Under the pieces are notes generated by a model. That model made no database searches, was not told where the DNA came from, and saw nothing but the letters and a program-made list of their open reading frames with translations. The position numbers were made by a program, and so were the translations under genes. A DNA stretch of 64,000 nucleotides from Streptomyces bacillaris (lineage in GTDB: Bacteria; Actinomycetota; Actinomycetes; Streptomycetales; Streptomycetaceae): the NCBI RefSeq assembly GCF_003268675.1, contig NZ_CP029378.1, forward strand, positions 4,650,001 to 4,714,000, given 5' to 3'. Of this stretch, positions 43,054 to 50,523 are shown in pieces. The first letter of the stretch is position 1. Each line of letters starts with the position of its first letter.

Positions 43054-44435
43054 CGGCGGGGCCGCCCGACGGGCAGCGGGGCCGACGCCCCACCCTCCGG
43101 TCGCTGGCCTCGCTGCTCGCCGGGCGCACCGCCTTCCGGCTGGCGCTGCTCGGGGCCAACGCGGCCCTGCTGGCGAGCTGGGGGGAGGCCGGGTACGAAC
43201 CGTACGCCGCGGCCATGGGCACCGCCCAGGTGCTCACCACCCTCACCGCCCTCGGCATCGAGAAGTCCGCGCTGAAGCTCGTGCCCAGGGCGACCCGCAC
43301 CGGGCCGCAGCTCATCACCGTCCTGCTGCTCTCCGCCCTGCTGCTCACCGGCGCCGCCGTGGTCTGGCTGGGGTGCGCGGCGCTGTTCGCACGCTCCGGC
43401 GACGCGGTCGTGCTGGGCCTGCTCGCCGGTCTGTACGCCGCGCTCCTCGGGCTGAACACCGTGCTGGTCGGGCTCTGCCGGGCCCTGGACCGCAACCGTG
43501 CCGACGTCCTGAACTTCGCGGCGCTGTCGCTGGTCATCGCCGTCGGGGCGGGGGGAGTGGCTCTGCTCGGCTGGGGGCCCGTGGCCTTCACCGGCTGGAT
43601 CCTCGGCGGCACGGCGCTCCTCGACCTGGCGCATCTGCCCGCCCTGTACCGGGTCACCGGCAGGCCGGTGCGCGGCGGGGTCGTCCGGCCCGTGGTGACC
43701 ACCTCCGCCCTGATGGCCTGCGGCGACATCGCGGCGGCGGGGACGGTGAGCCTGCTCTTCATGATGCTCGGCGCCTCCCGGCACCACGAGCAGACCGGCC
43801 ACCTGTACCTGATGATCCTGGCCTCGTCCGTGCTGCTCAACGGCTTCGGCTATCTGCTGCGGCTCTTCCAGCCGCATGTGTCCCTGACGCTCCGGTCGGT
43901 GGACCCCGCCTCGCTGGACCGCAGGGTGGTACGGCGGCTGCTGCCCGTCGCGGCCGCGGGGGCGGCGTGGAGCGCCGGGAGCCTGTGGCTGGCGTGGTGG
44001 GCCGAGCGGGCCGCGCTCGTCCCGCCGCCGGTCGTCGTCCTGCTGCTGTACGTGCTGTGCGTCCCGCTCTTCTTCACCGTGGGCAGCCTCAACTACCTGC
44101 TGGAGAACGCGACTCCGCGCACCCTGCGGGCCACCGCCGTGAGTGCGCTGGGCGGGCTGCTCTGCGCCGTCCTGCTGGGCCTGGTGCTCGTACCGGCGCT
44201 GGGCGCGCTGGGCGCGGTGGCCGCGCTCGCCTCGGGCGAGGTGGCCCACGCGGTGCTCGCCCGCCTCCTGCTCGGCAGCCCCCTGTCCGCCCGGCCCCCG
44301 CGCGGGAGCCGCCCCTTCCACGCCCGACGGGAGCCGCCCGCGCACGCCCCGCGGGCCCCCGCGACCACACCCGCCGCACCCGCCGTGCCCGCCGCGAACC
44401 CCACCGTGCCGACCGACCTTGGAGCCCCACGATGA
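43050..44435 (+). CDS. Wzx/MATE-like polysaccharide or lipid-linked export protein
   Basis: The 461-residue protein has about twelve TM helices in the MOP superfamily style (LASLLAGRTAFRLALLGANAALLASWG at the start; SLLFMMLGASRHHEQTGHLYLMIL in the middle). It is the size of polysaccharide flippases, which move undecaprenyl-linked glycans across the membrane. The last 45 residues are a Pro/Ala/Arg-rich cytoplasmic tail. ATG 43050 overlaps the PaaK stop (ATGA) and its own stop overlaps the antiporter start. With the GtrB-like gene nearby, this supports a lipid-linked, exported product. Confidence 0.82.
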   Translation: MTAGPPDGQRGRRPTLRSLASLLAGRTAFRLALLGANAALLASWGEAGYEPYAAAMGTAQVLTTLTALGIEKSALKLVPRATRTGPQLITVLLLSALLLTGAAVVWLGCAALFARSGDAVVLGLLAGLYAALLGLNTVLVGLCRALDRNRADVLNFAALSLVIAVGAGGVALLGWGPVAFTGWILGGTALLDLAHLPALYRVTGRPVRGGVVRPVVTTSALMACGDIAAAGTVSLLFMMLGASRHHEQTGHLYLMILASSVLLNGFGYLLRLFQPHVSLTLRSVDPASLDRRVVRRLLPVAAAGAAWSAGSLWLAWWAERAALVPPPVVVLLLYVLCVPLFFTVGSLNYLLENATPRTLRATAVSALGGLLCAVLLGLVLVPALGALGAVAALASGEVAHAVLARLLLGSPLSARPPRGSRPFHARREPPAHAPRAPATTPAAPAVPAANPTVPTDLGAPR

Positions 44436-45916
44436 CCCAGCCTCCGTCGCGCCCCGCGGGACCGCCCGCCTGGCGTGGCATCGTCTACCCCCTGCTGATC
44501 TCCGCCGCCGCCGTCGGCGTGCTCGTCGCCGCGCTCGCCTTCGGGCTCGGGGTGCCGGAACCGGGCGGTACGGGCGGCGCCGGAGCCGGGCCGCCCGCCG
44601 AGGGCCCGCACGTCGCCGGGACCGTGCTCCGCGTCGTCGTCGCCCTCGCCGCGGTGGCCGCCACCGCCACGGCGGGCGGTCTGCTGGCCCGTAAGCTCGG
44701 CCAGCCCCCGGTCATCGGGGAGATCGCCACCGGCCTGCTGCTCGGACCGTCGTTCCTCGCCGGGATCTTCCCCGGCTCGACCGAGCTGTTCTACCCGGAA
44801 GCGGCGAAGCCCCTGCTCGGCGTCCTGGCCCAGGTCGGGCTGATCCTCTTCATGTTCGCCGTCGGCTCCGAGTTCGACTCCTCCCAACTGCGGCGCAGCG
44901 GACGGGTCGTGGGCGCGGTCAGCCAGGGCAGCATGATCATCCCCTTTGTGCTGGGGGTGCTCTCCGCCGCCCTGGTCTACCGCGAGTTCGCCGGGGGCGG
45001 CATCGGCTTCGTCCCCTTCGCGATCTTCCTCGGTACGGCCATGAGCATCACCGCCTTCCCCGTACTGGCCCGGATCGTCCAGGAGTCGGGCCTGGCCCGC
45101 CACCCGCTGGGCACCATGGCCATGACCTGCGCCGCCGCCTGCGACGTGATCGCCTGGTGCGCCCTGGCCACGGCCATGGCGGTGGCGACGGCGGGCAGCA
45201 TCTGGGGCGCGGGCGGCACGGTCCTGCTCGCCGCCGCGTTCGCCGCCGTCGTGCTGATCGCCGGCCGCCCTCTGGTGCGCGCGGCCGACCGGTGGGCGGA
45301 CCGTACCGGGGTGTCGTCCGCCGTCCGGCTGCTCGCCCTGCTGCTGCTCGCCTTCTCGCTGGCCTGGGTCACCGACCTGATGGGCGTCCACTCGATCTTC
45401 GGCGCCTTCCTGGCCGGGATGCTGGTCCCGCACCGTCCGGGCACCGCGCTCACCGCCGTACAGACCCGGCTCGACTCGGTGAACCGGAGGCTGCTGCTCC
45501 CGCTGTTCTTCGTCTCCGTCGGCATGACGGTCGACCTCACCGAGGTGACCGGTCACGCGGGCCTGCTCCTGGCCGGGACCGTCGCGGTCGTCACCGCCGT
45601 CGTGGGCAAGCTCGCCGGGACCGCCGTCACCGCCCGCACGGCCGGGCTGCCCTGGCGGATGTCGCTCGGGCTCGGCGTCCTGCTCAACGCCCGTGGTGTG
45701 ACCGAGATCGTGGTGCTCCGCGCCGGACTGGACGCCGGGCTCATCAACCAGAACGCGTTCACCGTGCTCGTCGTGATGGCGGTGGTGACCACCGTCATGA
45801 CCGGGCCCGCGCTGCACCTGCTGAAACTCTCCCGCCCGTCCGGCGCCGCCCCGGCGGCCGACGGCCCGGCCCCCGCACCCACCCCCGCCCAGGAAAAGGA
45901 AATGGAACCGGCATGA
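44432..45916 (+). CDS. CPA2-family cation/proton antiporter
   Basis: The 494-residue protein has 12-13 TM helices typical of KefB/NapA-type antiporters: GGLLARKLGQPPVIGEIATGLLLGPS at the start, FMFAVGSEFD, GTAMSITAFPVLARI and the acidic pair region AACDVIAWC. A late LGLGVLLNARGVTEIVVL closes the core. It should exchange Na+ or K+ for H+. Such antiporters occur in biosynthetic loci, where they may drive export or supply tolerance. ATG 44432 overlaps the upstream stop; its TGA overlaps the epimerase start. Confidence 0.9.
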   Translation: MTQPPSRPAGPPAWRGIVYPLLISAAAVGVLVAALAFGLGVPEPGGTGGAGAGPPAEGPHVAGTVLRVVVALAAVAATATAGGLLARKLGQPPVIGEIATGLLLGPSFLAGIFPGSTELFYPEAAKPLLGVLAQVGLILFMFAVGSEFDSSQLRRSGRVVGAVSQGSMIIPFVLGVLSAALVYREFAGGGIGFVPFAIFLGTAMSITAFPVLARIVQESGLARHPLGTMAMTCAAACDVIAWCALATAMAVATAGSIWGAGGTVLLAAAFAAVVLIAGRPLVRAADRWADRTGVSSAVRLLALLLLAFSLAWVTDLMGVHSIFGAFLAGMLVPHRPGTALTAVQTRLDSVNRRLLLPLFFVSVGMTVDLTEVTGHAGLLLAGTVAVVTAVVGKLAGTAVTARTAGLPWRMSLGLGVLLNARGVTEIVVLRAGLDAGLINQNAFTVLVVMAVVTTVMTGPALHLLKLSRPSGAAPAADGPAPAPTPAQEKEMEPA

Positions 45917-46953
45917 ACCTCGACCCTTCCGCACCCGTCTCCCTCGTCACCGGAGGCGCCGGCTTCATCGGCTCGCATGTGGCCCGCGAACTCCTGGCCG
46001 CCGGCCACCGGGTCGTCGTCCTCGACGACCTCAGCGGCGGCGAGCGCGCCAACGTCCCCGACGCCGCCGAGTTCCGGCACGGCAGCGTCTGCGACCCCGA
46101 GGTCGTCGACGCCGTCTTCGCCGCCCACCGCGTCGACTACGTCTTCCACCTCGCCGCGTACGCCGCCGAGGGACTGAGCCACTTCATCAAGCGGTTCAAC
46201 TACATGAACAACGTCGTCGGCAGCGTCAACCTGATCAACGCCGCCGTCAACGCCGGTACGGTCAAGTGCTTCGTCTTCACCTCCTCCATCGCGGTCTACG
46301 GCGCCAACCAGCTCCCGATGAGCGAGGACCTGGTGCCCGCGCCGGAAGACCCGTACGGCATCGCCAAGTTCTCCGTCGAGCAGGAACTCCGCGTCACCCA
46401 CGAGATGTTCGGCCTGCCCTACATCGTCTTCCGGCCGCACAACGTCTACGGCGAGTACCAGAACATCGGTGACCGCTACCGCAACGTCATCGGCATCTTC
46501 ATGAACCAGGCCCTGCGCGGCGAGGCGTTCACGGTCTTCGGCGACGGCGAACAGACCCGCGCCTTCAGCTACATCAAGGACGTCGCGCCCTCCATCGCCC
46601 GGTCCGTGGAGATCCCGGAGGCGTACAACGAGGTCTTCAACGTCGGCGGCGACCACGTCTACAGCGTCAACCGCATCGCGACCGCCGTCTGCGACGCCAT
46701 GGGCGTGGAGCTGCGCGTCAACCACCTGCCCGAGCGCAACGAGGTGCGCGACGCCTACGCCACCCACGAGAAGGCCCGCAAGGTCCTGGGCACCGGCGAC
46801 CGGCACATCGGCCTGGAGGAGGGGATCGGCAGGATGGCGGCCTGGGTGAAGGAGGTCGGCCCGCAGGAGCCCTCGGTCTTCTCCGGCATCGAGGTGGTCC
46901 GGAACCTCCCGCCGTCCTGGCGGGCCGCGCTGGAGGAGCGCCGCGCGATCTGA
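45913..46953 (+). CDS. NAD-dependent nucleotide-sugar epimerase/dehydratase
   Basis: The 346-residue extended SDR has VSLVTGGAGFIGSHVARELL (NAD fold), the catalytic S/T in FTSSIAVYG, the Y-x3-K pair in DPYGIAKFS and FRPHNVYGEYQN. The overall shape matches UDP-glucose or UDP-glucuronate 4-epimerases; a more exact substrate cannot be read from sequence. It ends the plus-strand operon, overlapping the antiporter by 4 bp, and is followed by a bidirectional terminator. It would supply an altered UDP-sugar for the GtrB-like transferase. Confidence 0.9.
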   Translation: MNLDPSAPVSLVTGGAGFIGSHVARELLAAGHRVVVLDDLSGGERANVPDAAEFRHGSVCDPEVVDAVFAAHRVDYVFHLAAYAAEGLSHFIKRFNYMNNVVGSVNLINAAVNAGTVKCFVFTSSIAVYGANQLPMSEDLVPAPEDPYGIAKFSVEQELRVTHEMFGLPYIVFRPHNVYGEYQNIGDRYRNVIGIFMNQALRGEAFTVFGDGEQTRAFSYIKDVAPSIARSVEIPEAYNEVFNVGGDHVYSVNRIATAVCDAMGVELRVNHLPERNEVRDAYATHEKARKVLGTGDRHIGLEEGIGRMAAWVKEVGPQEPSVFSGIEVVRNLPPSWRAALEERRAI

Positions 46954-46972
46954 GACGGCGGCGGTGGGCGCA

Positions 46973-47010
46973 CGGGGAGGGGGCCGGCCGCACAGCCGGA
47001 CCCCTCCCCG
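46973..47010. terminator. Bidirectional terminator between converging operons
   Basis: CGGGGAGGGG (46973-46982) pairs with CCCCTCCCCG (47001-47010), with an inner CCGGC/GCCGG stem. It lies between the epimerase stop (46953) and the PaaK-like stop (47015). Confidence 0.8.
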
Positions 47011-47014
47011 CGGT

Positions 47015-48322
47015 TCAGACCGCGGCCGCCGGCTCGACCTTCACGATCCTGATCTTGCCGTTGGTCTCCGGCGCGATGGCACGTACGGCCTCCACCTCCA
47101 CGTCGAAGCCGGGAACCGCCTCCCGCACCGCCGCCGCGATCCGCTCCGTCACCGGATCGGCCTCGGCCCCCGCGGCGAGGACCACCCGGACGGTCACCTG
47201 CGCCGGGCGCCGCTGCACCAGCTGCATCCGGGACACCTCGGGGAAGCCCTGCACCGCGTACGTGAGGAAGTCGGCGTAGAACTCCCGCCCGTCCAGGTCC
47301 CGGAACCGGTCCTGGCTGCGCCCCTGCACCCGGAGCACCACCGGGGTGTGCCGCCCGCAGCCGCAGTCGGCGGGGCCGACGGTCACCCGGTCACCGAGCC
47401 GGTAGCGGATCAGCGGCATCGCCTCGCTGTGCAGCCGGGTCACCAGGATTTCGCCCTCCACCTCGCAACTCCCGTCGGCGGGCACGACGGAACCGTCCTC
47501 CTGCTCCAGCTCCACCACGACGTCCGCGGCCCGCAGATGCAGGGAGCCGCGCCGGCAGGTGCGGGCGATCGTGAACACCTCCACGGACGCGTACACCTCG
47601 TGGCAGCGCGCCCCCAGATGGCCGAGGACCCGGGCCCGGGCGGTCGGCGTCAGCCGCTCACCGCCGAACAGCACCCGCCGCGCGCCCCGGTACCGCACAC
47701 CCCGCCGCTCCAGCTCCTCCACCACGGAGGCGATCACATGCGGGAAGCCGACCAGGAAGGTGGGCCGGGCCGCGAGGAAGGCCTCGACCTGTTCGTCCAG
47801 CGTCGCGCTGGTGTCGATGTGGAAGGTACGGAGCAGCCCGAACCGCTCCAGCGGGTGCCGCAGGAAGGGGGTGACCCGGAAGTAGGCCATCCGGTCCCAC
47901 GGACGGAGCCCCGCCGCCAGCATGTCGTACAGATAGGACGCCCGCAGATAGCCCAGGTCCCGCTCGGAGTTGCGGATGGTGATCGGGATGCCGGACGAGC
48001 CGCTGGTGGTGCCCGCCTTGGTGTTCGCCGGGGTGAAACCGGCCGCGAGCAGCTCCTCGGGGGCCCGCTCGTGGAACTCGGCGCGGTCCAGCACCGGCAG
48101 CAACAGCAAGTCCTCCGGCCCCCGGAAGGCGGCCGCGGTCTCCGGTGCGATCAGCTCCCGGTAGCGCGGTACGTCCGCCTGCGCGTGCCGGACCAGCCGC
48201 ACGAGCAGCCGCCGCCGCTCGGCGTCGAGACGGTCAGGAGCGGCCCGCTCCAGCCGGTGGGTGCGGACGAGGTTGCGCAGGACGGGCACGAGCCGCATGA
48301 CGGGCGAGACGGCTGACTTCAC
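47015..48322 (-). CDS. Second PaaK/CapK-like adenylate-forming enzyme
   Basis: The 435-residue protein has VPRYRELIAPE near the N-terminus, the P-loop TKAGTTSGSSGIPITI, FGGERLTPTARA, EVYASVEVFTIARTC and MPLIRYRLGDRVTV with a CGCG pair. The C-terminal catalytic lysine is in ETNGKIRIVK. It is distantly related to the PaaK-like gene at 41719 but clearly not a copy, so the locus may activate two different acids. GTG 48322 follows GGGGAG at 6 nt and overlaps the upstream TGA (GTGA). It is the last gene of the minus operon, read toward the terminator. Confidence 0.88.
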   Translation of the reverse strand: MKSAVSPVMRLVPVLRNLVRTHRLERAAPDRLDAERRRLLVRLVRHAQADVPRYRELIAPETAAAFRGPEDLLLLPVLDRAEFHERAPEELLAAGFTPANTKAGTTSGSSGIPITIRNSERDLGYLRASYLYDMLAAGLRPWDRMAYFRVTPFLRHPLERFGLLRTFHIDTSATLDEQVEAFLAARPTFLVGFPHVIASVVEELERRGVRYRGARRVLFGGERLTPTARARVLGHLGARCHEVYASVEVFTIARTCRRGSLHLRAADVVVELEQEDGSVVPADGSCEVEGEILVTRLHSEAMPLIRYRLGDRVTVGPADCGCGRHTPVVLRVQGRSQDRFRDLDGREFYADFLTYAVQGFPEVSRMQLVQRRPAQVTVRVVLAAGAEADPVTERIAAAVREAVPGFDVEVEAVRAIAPETNGKIRIVKVEPAAAV

Positions 48323-49074
48323 GGTGTTCTCCCCAGGGTCGGTACGCCGTGCCGGGGGCAGGCGGCGGGGGCGAAGGACCCGGCGCCCTCCGGCCGGACG
48401 TGGACGAGCGTGGGCCGGCGCCGTCGCAGCAGCGTCAGCACCGTCGCCCCGTCGAGCAGCCGGGCGTGGACCCGGTCGGTGTTGAGGTGCAGCTCCCCGC
48501 AGTCTGCGGGGACACCGCCGAGGTGGCCGAGCCACGGCTCGTACCAGAGCGAACCGGGAGCGGCGCGGGTGCGGGCGGCCACCGCGAGGGGGAAGCGCTC
48601 CACGGTCCGGGCCCCGTTCGTCGTCGCCGGACCCGTCAGCTGCCCGGCCTCGCCGACCACGAGCGCGTTCCGCGCAGGCGTGGGGTGCGCGGTGACGTAC
48701 CGCCCGGCGTCCGTGGCCTCATTGGCGTCCACGGTCTCCGCCGTGCTCGCGAGCACCACCCGCCAGTCGGTGCCATGAGCGCGCACGGGGTCGCGCAGCG
48801 CCGGGGCGACCTCGTACACCTCGCGGCCGCCGGTCCGGTGACCGGCCAGCCGCAGCGCCTCGTGCAGCTCCGCGATGTGTTCGGCGGCCGGGCGGCCGGG
48901 GTCGCGCCGGGCGAGCAGCGCCGCGCCGAGCGGCATCAGCAGATGGCGCCGCAGCTCGGCCTCGTCGCGGGTCAGCGGCGGCAGGGTGCCGGTCGCCGCG
49001 TACCGCTCCCGGTAGTACGGGACCGTGGCGACGGCCCGGCGCACGGCGCGTGCGTAACGGTGTCGGCCGCGCAT
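48319..49074 (-). CDS. Truncated PaaK-like protein of unknown role
   Basis: The 251-residue product begins RYARAVRRAVATVPYYRERYAATG, the same N-terminal signature as the PaaK-like enzymes. It continues as a compact domain with TDWRVVLASTAETVDANE and SLWYEPWLGHLGGVP, without an ATP P-loop or hinge motif. It may be a non-catalytic partner or a shortened homologue rather than a frameshifted copy, as the frame is intact and overlaps the next gene (GTGA). ATG 49074 lies one base after the upstream TGA. The function is unknown. Confidence 0.7.
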   Translation of the reverse strand: MRGRHRYARAVRRAVATVPYYRERYAATGTLPPLTRDEAELRRHLLMPLGAALLARRDPGRPAAEHIAELHEALRLAGHRTGGREVYEVAPALRDPVRAHGTDWRVVLASTAETVDANEATDAGRYVTAHPTPARNALVVGEAGQLTGPATTNGARTVERFPLAVAARTRAAPGSLWYEPWLGHLGGVPADCGELHLNTDRVHARLLDGATVLTLLRRRRPTLVHVRPEGAGSFAPAACPRHGVPTLGRTP

Positions 49075-49075
49075 C

Positions 49076-49456
49076 TCAGAGGACGGTGTTCTGGTCGTGG
49101 ACGAGCAGCCAGTTCCCGTCGATGCGGGCGAAGACCAGGCCGAGGACCTGGCGCATCTCGTACGCCTTGCCGTCCCCGTCCAGGTCCCGGTACTCGACGT
49201 CGAACACCGCGACCGCGGTGTCCTGGTGCAGCACGGTGCGGGTCCTCGTGGCCGTCATCGTCCAGTCGGGGTCGTCGAACCACTTCCGGTGGAAGGCGCG
49301 GATGGCGTCGGAGCCCGTGAGTGTTCCCCCGCCGGGGAGGACGATCGTCGCCTGGTCGTGGACGGTGGCCATGTAGGCCTCCAGGTCACGGGCGTCGATG
49401 GCCGCCAGGTGGTGGTCGAGTGCGGTGGTGAAGTCCATGGGTCTGCTTTCGGTCAT
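49076..49456 (-). CDS. SnoaL/SgcJ-like NTF2-fold protein
   Basis: The 126-residue product is a single NTF2-like domain: ALDHHLAAIDARDLEAYMATVHDQATIVLPGGGTLTGSDAI is the helix-strand start, and AVAVFDVEYRDLDGDG and GNWLLVHDQNTVL are the later strands. Proteins of this kind act as small cyclases, isomerases or ligand binders in natural-product pathways. ATG 49456 (MTESRPMDF) and ATG 49438 (MDFTTAL) are both possible; neither has a strong ribosome binding site. One base separates it from the truncated PaaK-like gene, while 71 bp separate it from the transferase gene. Confidence 0.8.
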   Translation of the reverse strand: MTESRPMDFTTALDHHLAAIDARDLEAYMATVHDQATIVLPGGGTLTGSDAIRAFHRKWFDDPDWTMTATRTRTVLHQDTAVAVFDVEYRDLDGDGKAYEMRQVLGLVFARIDGNWLLVHDQNTVL

Positions 49457-49527
49457 GAGGCGTGGGGCGTGGACGTGCGGTCGGGGCCGGAACAGGGGAG
49501 GAAGGGAGGCGCAGAGCGCAGGAGAGG

Positions 49528-50523
49528 TCAGAAGGGGACGGCCACCGCGTGGCGGGGGATCCCCGTGGCGCCGAACGACTCCTTCAGCTGCTGCATGCCG
49601 GGGCCCAGCTCCACGGCGGGCACCCCGGTGGCGATCAGCCGGTCGATCTCCCGCAGATACAGGTCGAGATAGAGGTCCCGGCCGCCGTCGGAGCCGGTCA
49701 CCGTGGTCAGCCAGCCGCCCGGGGCGTCCAGGACCAGGTCGAAGGAGACCGGTCGGCCGGAGCTCTTGTCGCGGTGGGCGAAGTACGCGGCGCCGGGCGA
49801 GCGGTTGAGCCGGTCGAAGTAGGCGGGCAGCAGCGGTACGACACGGCTCGGGCGGTCCGTGTGCTTCATCCGGGTCAGCTGGTCCAGCCGGCTGGCGTGC
49901 ACCGGGTCGATCACGGGCACCGCCGATTCCACGACCAGCTGCGGGTCCGCGCCCACCCGCCCGTGCAGGGCCGACAGCCGGCGCCGCCTGCCCCGGGGCA
50001 GGTCCGCGAAGTACGCGTCCATGCTCTCCCAGCGGTTGTGCAGTACGGCGTTGGGTGCGGTGGCCCGCCGCCACCTCAACGGGCCGTCGAGGTGGGCGAG
50101 TTCGGAGGTGTCGGCGTCGAGGTGCAGGATTCCCAGGCAGCGCGGGCCCAGCCGGCGGCGAACCTCCCGCTCGAAGGCGCGCGTGGCGGCCCGGCGCCCG
50201 GCGGTGTCCAGGCCGGGGGCGTACAGCCGCCCCGGGCTGAAACTGTTGGGCACATGGACCTGGAACCAGCCGGGCACGGCCGCCCGGCCCGGCGGCCGGA
50301 ACCGGAGGGCGACCGGACGGACGCCCAGCCGCCCGCAGAACGCCGCGACGGGTTCGCCCGCCTCCCGGACCAGACCGGCGAAGACCGGCCGCAGGCTCCC
50401 CCAGGCGGCCGCCTCCAGCAGCCCCGCCTCCCAGAGCACACAGGCGCGGCGGTCCCGGACGAAGGCATCCCAGCCGTCGGGCACCGGACCGCCACCCCCG
50501 GGCGTGAAGAGTTCAGCTCGCAC
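49528..50523 (-). CDS. FemAB/GNAT-like transferase (possible aminoacyl-tRNA-dependent)
   Basis: The 331-residue protein looks like a two-domain GNAT-fold acyltransferase of the FemAB/BioF2-like type. It shows WESMDAYFADLPRGRRRRLSALH, the central DQLTRMKHTDRPSR helix, DLYLDLYLREIDRLIATGV and the late signature VELGPGMQQLKESFGATG. FemAB-type enzymes move an aminoacyl group from tRNA to an amine. It overlaps the upstream lysyl-tRNA synthetase paralogue: GTG 50523 lies inside its last codons, with AGGAGG 9 nt upstream. The coupling makes a tRNA-dependent role likely but unproven; plain N-acetyltransferase activity is the alternative. Confidence 0.75.
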   Translation of the reverse strand: MRAELFTPGGGGPVPDGWDAFVRDRRACVLWEAGLLEAAAWGSLRPVFAGLVREAGEPVAAFCGRLGVRPVALRFRPPGRAAVPGWFQVHVPNSFSPGRLYAPGLDTAGRRAATRAFEREVRRRLGPRCLGILHLDADTSELAHLDGPLRWRRATAPNAVLHNRWESMDAYFADLPRGRRRRLSALHGRVGADPQLVVESAVPVIDPVHASRLDQLTRMKHTDRPSRVVPLLPAYFDRLNRSPGAAYFAHRDKSSGRPVSFDLVLDAPGGWLTTVTGSDGGRDLYLDLYLREIDRLIATGVPAVELGPGMQQLKESFGATGIPRHAVAVPF

